Assembly (NCBI GenBank): GCA_047618565.1
Contig: JBLHKW010000074.1
Span: 1 to 23,753, forward strand
Direction: 5' to 3'
DNA: 23,753 nucleotides
Source: JBLHKW01 sp047618565
GTDB taxonomy: Bacteria; Planctomycetota; UBA1135; GCA-002686595
In this document: piece by piece, positions 1 to 7,111 of the stretch
Layout: every line of letters begins with the position of its first letter
Position numbering within the stretch: position 1 is the first letter of the stretch
Notes under the pieces: generated by a model
Told to the model about the DNA's origin: nothing
Database searches by the model: none
What the model saw: the letters and a program-made list of their open reading frames with translations, nothing else
Made by a program: the position numbers and the translations under genes

Positions 1-81
1 GGCTGGTGCGTGCCCTATTTTGCACGTGATGCGCGCTCGCTCTGGGAGCGGGGCACCTACGTCGACGCGGAGCGGCCCTGA
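1..81 (+). CDS. C-terminal end of an unidentified protein (5' partial)
   Basis: Frame 1 is open from the first base and ends at a TGA at 79-81, giving 26 residues that begin GWCVPYFARD and end DAERP. The codons show the same strong G/C third-position bias as the genes that follow, so this is probably the tail of a real gene. Too little is present to name a family. It lies on the same strand as the terpenoid gene cluster but is separated from it by about 210 bases, so it need not belong to the same transcript. Confidence 0.55.
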   Translation, partial: GWCVPYFARDARSLWERGTYVDAERP

Positions 82-161
82 GGCTGAGGGGGCCGCGCGC
101 CCCTTCTGAGCGGCGTGCACGGGGGCTCGGCTCGGCCCCGGAAGCGCGGCGGGGGATGGGG

Positions 162-205
162 CCCTGTTTTGCAGGGTTCTGACGCGGGTCAACTTCCTGT
201 CAGAA
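162..205 (+). promoter_or_regulatory. Paired inverted repeats upstream of the nine-gene cluster
   Basis: The 82-292 gap holds two adjacent dyads. The first is CCCTG (162-166) and CAGGG (172-176) around a TTTTG loop. The second is TTCTGAC (177-183) and GTCAGAA (199-205) around 15 bases. Neither is followed by a T tract, so they are not typical intrinsic terminators. The second dyad could be an operator or a leader hairpin for the operon starting at 293. No convincing -35/-10 pair was found in this gap. Confidence 0.3.
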
Positions 206-292
206 GGGTTCGAGGCTTCCCCGGGCCCCCCGGTTGCGCATACCCTAAGGGGCCCCACCTGCGTCTCGCCGCGGGGAGTGCCAACCAAGTCG

Positions 293-748
293 ATGTCCGA
301 GACCCAACCGTATCTGCGCTACAAGCGGTCCAAGTTCTCCACCCGCCTGCCCCATGACCGTCGCTACACCGCGGCGCACATGTGGGTCTGGGGGCAGGGG
401 GAAGATCTGTGGCGCATCGGCTTCACCAAGTTCGCCCTGCGCATGCTGGGCGACCCGGTCGAATTCGAGTTCGAGGCGGCTGCGGGCGACGCGGTCGAGA
501 CCGGTCAGGTCGTGGGCTGGATCGAGGGCTTCAAGGCCGTGACCGACGTGTTCTCTCCTATGGATGGTGCCTTCGTGGCCACCAATCCGGAGCTGGATGA
601 GGACCTCGACCTGTTGCACTCTTCCCCTTACGAGAGCGGCTGGTTGTTCAGCCTGCGCGGCACACCGGACCCGGCCTGCATGGATGCAGCGGGCTACTCC
701 GGCCTGCTCGACGCGACCATCGATCGCATGCAGGGGCAGGACGCATGA
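293..748 (+). CDS. GcvH-like lipoyl-carrier protein
   Basis: This 151-residue protein resembles the H protein of the glycine cleavage system, a small carrier with a lipoylated lysine. The region DAVETGQVVGWIEGFKAVTD matches the lipoyl hairpin. The lysine in GFKA (residue 81 from this start) is the expected attachment site and is followed by FSPMDG, as in the SPVSG of H proteins. ESGWLFSLRG matches the conserved C-terminal GW strand. A GTG at 278 could add five residues; ATG 293 is preferred because GGGGA at 273-277 abuts that GTG directly. The stop overlaps the next gene by ATGA. No glycine cleavage P or T protein and no lipoyl ligase or synthase is present. A dedicated carrier role in this cluster is therefore more likely than glycine catabolism, but that is inference. 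Confidence 0.8.
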   Translation: MSETQPYLRYKRSKFSTRLPHDRRYTAAHMWVWGQGEDLWRIGFTKFALRMLGDPVEFEFEAAAGDAVETGQVVGWIEGFKAVTDVFSPMDGAFVATNPELDEDLDLLHSSPYESGWLFSLRGTPDPACMDAAGYSGLLDATIDRMQGQDA

Positions 749-1905
749 ACGCCTCCAAGAACCACGCCACGGCTGCGGACACCCGGGCACGCTACGTGAT
801 GATCGGCGGCTTCCTGGGCGCCGGCAAGACCACCGCGGTCGGGCGCTTTGCGGCTCACCTGACCGCCAGCGGCCTGTCCGCCGGACTCATCACCAACGAT
901 CAGAGTACGGGCCTCGTCGACTCGTCGATCCTGCGCAGCCAGGGTTTCGAGGTCGAGGAGATCGGTGGCGGCTGTTTCTGTTGCCGCTTCGACACACTCA
1001 GCGACGCGGTGGGCAAACTTACCGAGCGCACTCGCCCGGATGTCTTCGTGGCCGAGCCCGTCGGAAGCTGTACGGACCTGATGGCGACCGTCAGCTATCC
1101 CCTGCGCCGCATCTACGGGGACCGCTTTGCGATCGCGCCGCTGTCGGTGCTCGTGGACCCGAAGCGTGCGGCTCGCATCCTCGGGCTCGAGAGTGGACGT
1201 TCCTTCTCGGCGAAGGTCGTCTACGTCTACGAGAAGCAGCTCGAGGAAGCGGACATTATCGTGATCAACAAGTGCGAGACCCGCGCGCCCGATGCGCTCG
1301 AGCGCCTGTCGGACGCACTGCGGTCGCGCTTTCCGCGGGCCGATGTCCTGCAGGTCTCGGCCAAGGAGGGCATCGGGCTGGACAGCTGGTTCGAGCGCAT
1401 CCTCTCGGGCGAGGGCTGCGTGCAGCCGACCATGGATGTGGACTACGACACCTACGCAGAGGGCGAGGCGCTGCTCGGCTGGCTGAACAGCACGGTCGCC
1501 ATCGCGCCCTCGGCGGAATTCGACGCGAACGCCCTGTTGCGCGAGCTGTGCGACGGCATCCGCGATCGCGTGCTGGCCGCCGGAGCGGAGATCGCGCACC
1601 TCAAGATGACCCTCGATGCGGGGCATGAGGATGGTCAGCTGGCCGCCATCAGCATGGTCACGAGCGAGGGCGACGCGGACGTGCGCGAATCCTTGCTCGA
1701 TCGGGTCACGGGCGGCTCGTTGATCATCAACCTGCGCGCCGAGGCCGATCCCGACGTGCTCGCGGAGGCGAGCAGGGAGGTCCTGGCGGAGTGCATGACG
1801 CGCCACGGGCTCGACTGGGGCGTCGAGCACAGCGAGCACTTCCGGCCCGGGCGGCCCGTGCCCGTCCACCGCGATGTGATCTCGGTCGGCGAGGGCGACG
1901 CATGA
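745..1905 (+). CDS. CobW/HypB/UreG-type (G3E) GTPase, putative metallochaperone
   Basis: This 386-residue P-loop GTPase has Walker A GGFLGAGKTT at residues 21-30 and a CxCC metal site in GGGCFCC at 74-80. A Walker B-like segment FVAEP lies near 101-105. NKCE at 175-178 is a variant of the NKxD guanine motif. These are hallmarks of the COG0523/CobW branch, which uses GTP hydrolysis to deliver metals to partner enzymes. The C-terminal third (about 250-386) is less conserved and does not clearly match the usual CobW_C domain. AGGGG at 732-736 lies 8 bases before the ATG, which overlaps the previous stop. In this cluster it could load a metal onto a neighbouring enzyme; which metal cannot be read from the sequence. 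Confidence 0.85.
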   Translation: MNASKNHATAADTRARYVMIGGFLGAGKTTAVGRFAAHLTASGLSAGLITNDQSTGLVDSSILRSQGFEVEEIGGGCFCCRFDTLSDAVGKLTERTRPDVFVAEPVGSCTDLMATVSYPLRRIYGDRFAIAPLSVLVDPKRAARILGLESGRSFSAKVVYVYEKQLEEADIIVINKCETRAPDALERLSDALRSRFPRADVLQVSAKEGIGLDSWFERILSGEGCVQPTMDVDYDTYAEGEALLGWLNSTVAIAPSAEFDANALLRELCDGIRDRVLAAGAEIAHLKMTLDAGHEDGQLAAISMVTSEGDADVRESLLDRVTGGSLIINLRAEADPDVLAEASREVLAECMTRHGLDWGVEHSEHFRPGRPVPVHRDVISVGEGDA

Positions 1906-2345
1906 CTACTGAAACCGGAGCGACGGTCCTCTACTGCCATTGCGCCTACGCGAAGGTGCTCCCGAAGGAGGTCCGCGACGAGGTCCTCACGGGGCTGACC
2001 GAGTCGGGGGTGGCCTTCGAGGCCGTGCCCGACCTGTGTGAGATGGCGGCGCGCAAGGACCCGACCCTGGCGCGCGTCGCGGCCTGCGGGGACCTGAAGA
2101 TCGCGGCGTGCTTCCCGCGCGCGGTGACCTGGCTCTTCCATGGTGCCGGAACGCCGTTGCCCGAGACGGGCGTCGAGATCCTTAACATGCGCACGCGAGC
2201 CGCGGGCGAGATCGTCGAGCGCGCCCTCGCGCCCGATATTCAACAGGCGCCCATCGTCGAACCCGAGGACGAGCTGGCCGAGCTCGCGCGCGCATCTGGC
2301 GAGCCCGAGGCGGGCGACGAGACCCAGACCGAGGCCAAATTATGA
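1902..2345 (+). CDS. Small cysteine-rich protein, unknown function (possible Fe-S or metal binding)
   Basis: This 147-residue protein starts at ATG 1902, which overlaps the GTPase stop (ATGA), with GAGGG at 1891-1895 as ribosome site. Five cysteines fall in its first half: C12 and C14 (YCHCAYAKVLP), C46 (PDLCEMAA), C62 and C70 (IAACFPRAVTWLF). The last 40 residues are acidic and low in complexity. I do not recognise the family. The CxC pair with spaced single cysteines, between a metallochaperone and a ferredoxin, suggests a bound Fe-S cluster or metal, or redox thiols. There is no signal peptide or membrane segment, so it is probably cytoplasmic. Its tight coupling on both sides implies it is made with the pathway enzymes. 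Confidence 0.75.
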   Translation: MTTETGATVLYCHCAYAKVLPKEVRDEVLTGLTESGVAFEAVPDLCEMAARKDPTLARVAACGDLKIAACFPRAVTWLFHGAGTPLPETGVEILNMRTRAAGEIVERALAPDIQQAPIVEPEDELAELARASGEPEAGDETQTEAKL

Positions 2346-3232
2346 GAGTTGTGCTGTACGAAGGCCCGGGAGCCGCGCCCCTCGAGGGAGCCCTCGTCGG
2401 AGACCTGATGCGTGGCTTGCTGGAAGCCGGGCACACGTTCACGCGGCCCGCGGGCGGCGGCCGCGTGACCCCGATGGACGACACGCCGATGGTCGTGCTG
2501 GGGCGATTCGAGGGCGGCGTGCTGCCGGAGATCGAGCGCGCGCCCGGCGAGAACGGGGAGCCCGGAGGGCCCGAGATACACATCGAGGAGGTCGGGAACC
2601 AGGCCGCCCCGGAGATCATCGAGCGCATCGGATCCTTCACAGCCCCCGGACCGGATAGCTCCGGATCCTGGCTGCCCTGGTTCCCGGTGCTCGACTACAA
2701 GCGCTGCACGAACTGCATGCAGTGCCTCTCTTTCTGCCTGTTCGACGTCTATGGCGTGGACGCGGGCGGTCAGATCGAGGTGCGCAACGAGGACAAGTGC
2801 AAGACCAACTGCCCGGCCTGCTCGCGCGTGTGTCCTGAGGTCGCGATCCTGTTCCCGAAGTACGGCAAGGGGCCGATCAACGGCGACGTGGTGCGCAAGG
2901 CGGACATCGAGACGGAGTCGATGAAGGTCGATATCTCGGCGCTGCTGGGCGGGGATATCTATTCCTCCCTGCGCAAGCGGCGCGATGACTCGAAGAAGCG
3001 CTTCTCCACGGAGCGCGACGAATCGCGCGCATTGCTGGAGCGCAAGCGCTGCCTCAAGAAGCTCAAGAAGGATCTCGATATCCCGGACGAGGTGCTCATG
3101 TCGCTCCCGTCCGCGGGTGACATCACCGAGCGCGCCGAGCGCGCCAAGGAAAAGATGGAGAAGCGCATGGCCCGCTCGCAGACCGTGCAGGACGCGCGTC
3201 CCGCGCCCAGCCAGGAAGAATGGGGCATCTGA
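2342..3232 (+). CDS. Ferredoxin-type protein with two [4Fe-4S] motifs and a charged C-terminal extension
   Basis: The 296-residue protein has a central ferredoxin module. The first cluster motif is C122-x2-C125-x2-C128-x3-C132, in the segment around RCTNCMQC. The second is C153-x3-C157-x2-C160-x3-C164, around KCKTNCPAC. This is far longer than a simple bacterial ferredoxin. Residues 1-115 form an N-terminal domain I cannot assign, and residues 205-296 are rich in Lys, Arg and Glu and probably helical. The start overlaps the previous stop (ATGA), with GAGG at 2331-2334. It most plausibly supplies electrons to the radical SAM enzyme encoded immediately downstream, or to another redox step of the cluster. 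No membrane segment is visible. Confidence 0.88.
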   Translation: MRVVLYEGPGAAPLEGALVGDLMRGLLEAGHTFTRPAGGGRVTPMDDTPMVVLGRFEGGVLPEIERAPGENGEPGGPEIHIEEVGNQAAPEIIERIGSFTAPGPDSSGSWLPWFPVLDYKRCTNCMQCLSFCLFDVYGVDAGGQIEVRNEDKCKTNCPACSRVCPEVAILFPKYGKGPINGDVVRKADIETESMKVDISALLGGDIYSSLRKRRDDSKKRFSTERDESRALLERKRCLKKLKKDLDIPDEVLMSLPSAGDITERAERAKEKMEKRMARSQTVQDARPAPSQEEWGI

Positions 3233-3233
3233 G

Positions 3234-4436
3234 ATGGCATTGATCTCCTTCGGCGCGCGCATGCTGCGCACCACCGACCTGCGGCTGATCTGGAAGTTCG
3301 CCTACAACTTCGGGTTCAAGGGCATGCTCTCGGTCCAGCGCTTCAAGAAGCGCCTGAAGAAGGGCGAGGTCTTCCCGCCCTTCCTCTACATCTCGATCAT
3401 CAACAGCTGCAACCTGCGTTGCACCGGTTGCTGGGTGGACGTGGCGGCTCCTCAGAAGCGCATCGACCTGGCGGACATGAACCGCCTGATCGACAACGCG
3501 AAGAAGCATGGCAACTCCTTCTTCGGGATCCTGGGCGGTGAGCCGTTCATGCACCCGGAGCTGATGGACATGCTCGAGGCGCATCCCGACTGCTACTTCC
3601 AGGTCTTCACCAACGGCCACTTCATCGACGACGAGATGGCGCAGCGCATGCGGCGCGCAGGCAACGTGACGCCGTTGATCAGTGTCGAGGGCGACGATGT
3701 GGTCAGCGACGAGCGCCGCGGCGGGCAGCCGGGCGTCCTGAATCGCAGCCTGGCCGGCATCGAGGCCTGCGTGCGGAACAAGCTGATCACCGGCGTGGCC
3801 AGCAGCGTCTGTCAGACCAATTTCGACGACCTGGTGACCGAGACATGGGTCGATCGCCTGATCGATCTCGGCGTGGCCTACTGCTGGTTCCACACCTACC
3901 GCCCGGTTGGACCCGATGCCGCTCCCGAGCTCGCCCTGACCCCGGAGCAGGTACTCAAGGTGCGCCGCTTCGCGGTCGAGATGCGCAACGAGAAGCCGAT
4001 CGCGTTCGTCGACGCTTACTGGGATGACAAGGGCCAGGCCCTATGTCCTGCGGCGACCGGCATCAGCCACCACATCTCCCCCTGGGGCGACGTGGAACCG
4101 TGCCCGATCATCCAGTTCGCCAACGAGAAGATTACCGACAACGACGGTGATCTCTTCAAGACCATGACCGAGTCCAGGATGCTGGCCGACTTCCGGAAGA
4201 CCGCCGCAGGCGCGACCCGCGGTTGCGTGGTGCTCGAGCGCCCGGATCTGCTCAAGGAAGTGGCCGAGCGCCACGACTCGCGCGACACGACAGCTCGCGG
4301 CGAGGCTTTTGCCGAGCTCGAGGCCATGGGGCAGCTCAACAGCCAGCACAACCCCGGCAATGAGATCCCCGAAAAACACTGGCTCTATCGCTTTGCGAAG
4401 AAGCACTGGTTCTTCGGCTTCGGTGCCTACACTTGA
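3234..4436 (+). CDS. Radical SAM enzyme with SPASM-like C-terminus
   Basis: This 400-residue protein carries the radical SAM motif CNLRCTGC (C59, C63, C66), which binds the 4Fe-4S cluster that cleaves S-adenosylmethionine. GGEP at 101-104 is the usual SAM-contacting motif. A C-terminal segment with C271, the phrase GDVEPCP (C290) and C331 resembles SPASM or twitch auxiliary-cluster regions. The N-terminal 50 residues are basic and amphipathic and could touch a membrane, which would suit a lipid substrate. The start at 3234 lies one base after the previous stop; longer upstream reading frame is out of context. The reaction is unknown. Next to terpenoid enzymes, a hopanoid-modifying role like that of HpnH was considered, but the core motif and tail do not look like HpnH. 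Confidence 0.88.
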   Translation: MALISFGARMLRTTDLRLIWKFAYNFGFKGMLSVQRFKKRLKKGEVFPPFLYISIINSCNLRCTGCWVDVAAPQKRIDLADMNRLIDNAKKHGNSFFGILGGEPFMHPELMDMLEAHPDCYFQVFTNGHFIDDEMAQRMRRAGNVTPLISVEGDDVVSDERRGGQPGVLNRSLAGIEACVRNKLITGVASSVCQTNFDDLVTETWVDRLIDLGVAYCWFHTYRPVGPDAAPELALTPEQVLKVRRFAVEMRNEKPIAFVDAYWDDKGQALCPAATGISHHISPWGDVEPCPIIQFANEKITDNDGDLFKTMTESRMLADFRKTAAGATRGCVVLERPDLLKEVAERHDSRDTTARGEAFAELEAMGQLNSQHNPGNEIPEKHWLYRFAKKHWFFGFGAYT

Positions 4437-4449
4437 TTGAGAGTAAGAC

Positions 4450-6282
4450 GTGATCCAACGCCAATCAGACGACGATTCAAGCGCTCCGGTGGTCGAGAAC
4501 TCCTCGGCCGCTCCGGCGATCGCTATTCCCGCGGCAGCCGCGCCCGGACGGGTGACCCTTCCGGCCAAGGTGCCGCTCCAGATCCTGCGCCCGACCCAGT
4601 CGAACGTGCCCGCCACAAAGCGCGAGCGCGATCGACTGAAGATCGTGGCCGCGCAGCTGATCAAGGACGAGGGCGTGGTGCCGCCGCTCAGCATGAAGGA
4701 GCTGCGCGATTACGGCACGCGCATGTGTGAGATCGCGGAGATCGACGAGGTCTTCCAGAACTACTGCTCGGTGCTCGTGAACAACGAGTCCTGGCGCGAC
4801 GAGCTGGCGCAGGTGCCCTACGAGCGCCGCCTGCTGCTGTTGCCCAAGTGCCTGCGTCTCGAGGAACACTGCCCGGCGCCCTTCGATCAGTTCGGGCTGT
4901 TGTGCAAGGACTGCGGCCTGTGTTCGATCCAGGACCTCTCGGGTGAGGCCCATCGGCTCGGTTACGCTGTGCTCGTCGCCGAGGGCTCGGCCATCGTGCG
5001 CGGCATGATCGAGACCGGCAAGATCGAGGCCATCGTGGGTGTCAGCTGCCTCAATGTACTGGAGAAATGCTTCCCGCACATGGAGGCGGTCGCGATCCCC
5101 GGCATGTCGATCCCGCTGCTGCAGGACGACTGCATCAACACCAACGTGGACATGGACCACGTCTGGGACCTGATCCACCTGACGTCCGAGGACAAGACCT
5201 ACCGCCTGGACCTGGACGTGCTCAAGGACGACGTCAAGAGCTGGTTCACGCCCGAGTCACTTGCCGAGCTGATGGGGCCCGTCCCCGAGCAGAACGGCGA
5301 GACGGATAAGATCGGCCGCGAGTGGTTGGCGCGCGCCGGCAATCGCTGGCGCCCGTACCTGACCACCTGCGTGCACCTGGCCCTGCAGTTCGACGGAACC
5401 CTGGACGAGCAGCCGGAGCTGACGGCTGACATCAAGCGCCTGGCCATTGCGGTCGAGTGTTTCCACAAAGCCTCCCTGATCCACGACGACATCGAGGACG
5501 GTGACCAGGAGCGTTATGGCGAGGATGCCCTGCACGTGGAGTACGGCATCCCTGTCGCGCTGAACGTGGGCGACTTCTTGCTGGGCGAAGGCTATCGCTT
5601 GATCGCGGGTATGGACTGCGACGCCGAACGCCGCGCGGCCATGCTGGCGGAGGCCGCACGCGGCCACGTGAGCCTCTCGCGCGGGCAGGGCGCCGAACTG
5701 TGCTGGGCGCGCGCGCCGCGTGCGCTCACTTCCCTGGAGGTGCTCGGCATCTTCAAGGAGAAGACCGCGCCCGCATTTGAGGTGGCCCTGCGCCTGGGGG
5801 GCATCTACGGCAGCGCGGACGACGCCACGGCGAGCGTGCTCTCCGAGTACAGCGAGTCGCTCGGTATCGCCTACCAGATCCGCGACGACGTCGAGGACTT
5901 CAGTGGATCGAGTGATTCCGACGACCTGGCGGACCTGCGCCCGTCGCTGATCCTGGCCATCGCGCACAAGCTTGCGCACGAGGGCGCGGAGAAGGATCTG
6001 ATGGAGTCACTGTGGCGCCGCGAAGCGAGCGTCGAGGACGTGCGCGGCGACGTGGACACCCTGCTCAAGGAGCGGCGTGTACTCGAGAAGGCGCGCGAGC
6101 TGCGCGATGCCTACGAGCAGCAGGCGATCGCGTCCCTGCGTACGCTCACCAATCCCACGCTCAAGGGCCTTTTGCGACGCGTGATCGGCAAGATCTTCGG
6201 AAACGACCTGATCGAGGGATATTGCGGTGAGTTTGAGGCTCGAAATGCTCCAGGTCGCACGCCTGGCTCCAACCCAGCTTGA
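4450..6282 (+). CDS. DUF116-polyprenyl diphosphate synthase fusion
   Basis: This 610-residue protein is built in two parts. Residues about 110-245 match DUF116, with KCLR and HCPAP near 133-143, CKDCGLC (C152, C155, C158), VGVSC at 196-200 and the phrase DDCINTNVD near 226-234. Residues about 290-600 are an all-helical trans-prenyltransferase with GNRWRP (297-302), first aspartate motif HDDIEDGD (345-352), GQG (412-414) and second aspartate motif RDDVED (478-483). Both Mg-binding motifs are intact, so condensation of isopentenyl diphosphate onto an allylic diphosphate is expected. Small residues (Ala, Ser) five and four positions before the first motif suggest a C20 or longer product. Residues 1-60 form a Pro/Ala-rich linker. 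The start is GTG; the next Met is at residue 82. Confidence 0.88.
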   Translation: MIQRQSDDDSSAPVVENSSAAPAIAIPAAAAPGRVTLPAKVPLQILRPTQSNVPATKRERDRLKIVAAQLIKDEGVVPPLSMKELRDYGTRMCEIAEIDEVFQNYCSVLVNNESWRDELAQVPYERRLLLLPKCLRLEEHCPAPFDQFGLLCKDCGLCSIQDLSGEAHRLGYAVLVAEGSAIVRGMIETGKIEAIVGVSCLNVLEKCFPHMEAVAIPGMSIPLLQDDCINTNVDMDHVWDLIHLTSEDKTYRLDLDVLKDDVKSWFTPESLAELMGPVPEQNGETDKIGREWLARAGNRWRPYLTTCVHLALQFDGTLDEQPELTADIKRLAIAVECFHKASLIHDDIEDGDQERYGEDALHVEYGIPVALNVGDFLLGEGYRLIAGMDCDAERRAAMLAEAARGHVSLSRGQGAELCWARAPRALTSLEVLGIFKEKTAPAFEVALRLGGIYGSADDATASVLSEYSESLGIAYQIRDDVEDFSGSSDSDDLADLRPSLILAIAHKLAHEGAEKDLMESLWRREASVEDVRGDVDTLLKERRVLEKARELRDAYEQQAIASLRTLTNPTLKGLLRRVIGKIFGNDLIEGYCGEFEARNAPGRTPGSNPA

Positions 6283-7108
6283 TGAAGCGGTTCCACTGGT
6301 CGTCGACTATCTGCACAGCCAGGTGCACGAGGACGGCGGCGCCCGGGATCGCTCCGGAAAGAGCGACCTTTACTACACGGCGTTCCTGCTCGAGGACTTT
6401 TTCGCACTCGGGGCCGAGCCCCCGCGCGAAAAGGTCAGCGAGTACCTGAGCGCCTTCGGGAATGGCGAGCAGCTCGATAGCGTGCACCGCGCCTGTCTCG
6501 TGCGCTGCTGGGCTGCGCTCGGCACCTCCTGGCCCAGCGCCGAGTTCTCGACCGACATCCTGACCGGGGTAGAGGCCCTGCGCAGCGCGGACGGCGGCTA
6601 TGCGGCAAATGAGGGTGCGCAGGACGGCACCCTGTACCACGCGTTCCTGACCCTGGGCGTCTACCAGGATCTGGGTGCAAGCTTGCCCGAAGCCGAGCGT
6701 CTGTCGGCCAGTATCGTGCGCCTGCGCTCGCGCGATGGGGGCTACGCCAACGCACTCGACCTGCCGATGGGGACGACCCCGTCGACGGCCGCCGCGGCGG
6801 CGCTGCTGCGCAATCTCGGCCAGCCGACTCCGGATCCGATCGGCCCCTGGTTGAAGGCCCGGGTACATCCGAGTGGCGGCTTCCTGGCCATGCCGGAGGC
6901 GCCGATCCCCGACCTGCTCTCGACCGCGACTGCACTGCACGCGCTCTCGGGCCTGGACATCTCCCTGGAGCCCCTGCGCGAAGCGTGTCTCGACTTCATC
7001 GACACGCTCTGGACCGGCCGTTCGTTCGTCGGGCACTGGGATGATGACGTGAGTGACTGTGAGTATCTCTTCTACGCGCTTCTGGCCCTGGGCCACCTGT
7101 CGGTCTGA
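6245..7108 (+). CDS. Prenyltransferase/squalene-cyclase-repeat protein (alpha-barrel)
   Basis: This protein of about 287 residues is made of repeats of the terpene cyclase/prenyltransferase-beta superfamily: RSADGGYAA, RSRDGGYANA, HPSGGFLAMP, and a final DCEYLFYALLALGHL. Length and repeats recall the beta subunits of protein prenyltransferases or one half of a squalene cyclase. There is no DxDDT cyclase motif, and the D/C/H zinc-ligand set of protein prenyltransferases is not clear. It may bind an isoprenoid chain, act as an accessory barrel for the next protein, or be a cyclase of another class. ATG 6245 has GAGG at 6235-6238; GTG 6227 is an alternative adding six residues. The gene overlaps the synthase gene by 38 bases and ends in frame with the next one. 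Confidence 0.75.
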   Translation: MLQVARLAPTQLDEAVPLVVDYLHSQVHEDGGARDRSGKSDLYYTAFLLEDFFALGAEPPREKVSEYLSAFGNGEQLDSVHRACLVRCWAALGTSWPSAEFSTDILTGVEALRSADGGYAANEGAQDGTLYHAFLTLGVYQDLGASLPEAERLSASIVRLRSRDGGYANALDLPMGTTPSTAAAAALLRNLGQPTPDPIGPWLKARVHPSGGFLAMPEAPIPDLLSTATALHALSGLDISLEPLREACLDFIDTLWTGRSFVGHWDDDVSDCEYLFYALLALGHLSV

Positions 7109-7111
7109 GCC

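Noticed and set aside
115..357. 80-codon plus-strand open frame before the GcvH-like gene
   Set aside because: Low-complexity Gly/Pro/Arg composition, overlaps the GcvH-like start out of frame, and has no family features.
694..1869. 391-codon minus-strand open frame opposite the GTPase gene
   Set aside because: Shadow of a well-supported G3E GTPase; no recognisable domain.
3234..4436. Radical SAM gene as hpnH (hopanoid side-chain enzyme)
   Set aside because: The Cys motif context and the SPASM-like tail do not fit HpnH as I know it; only the neighbourhood suggested it.
7106..7108. TGA between the two cyclase genes as a selenocysteine codon
   Set aside because: No hairpin resembling a SECIS element was evident just after it, and the second protein is complete without the first.
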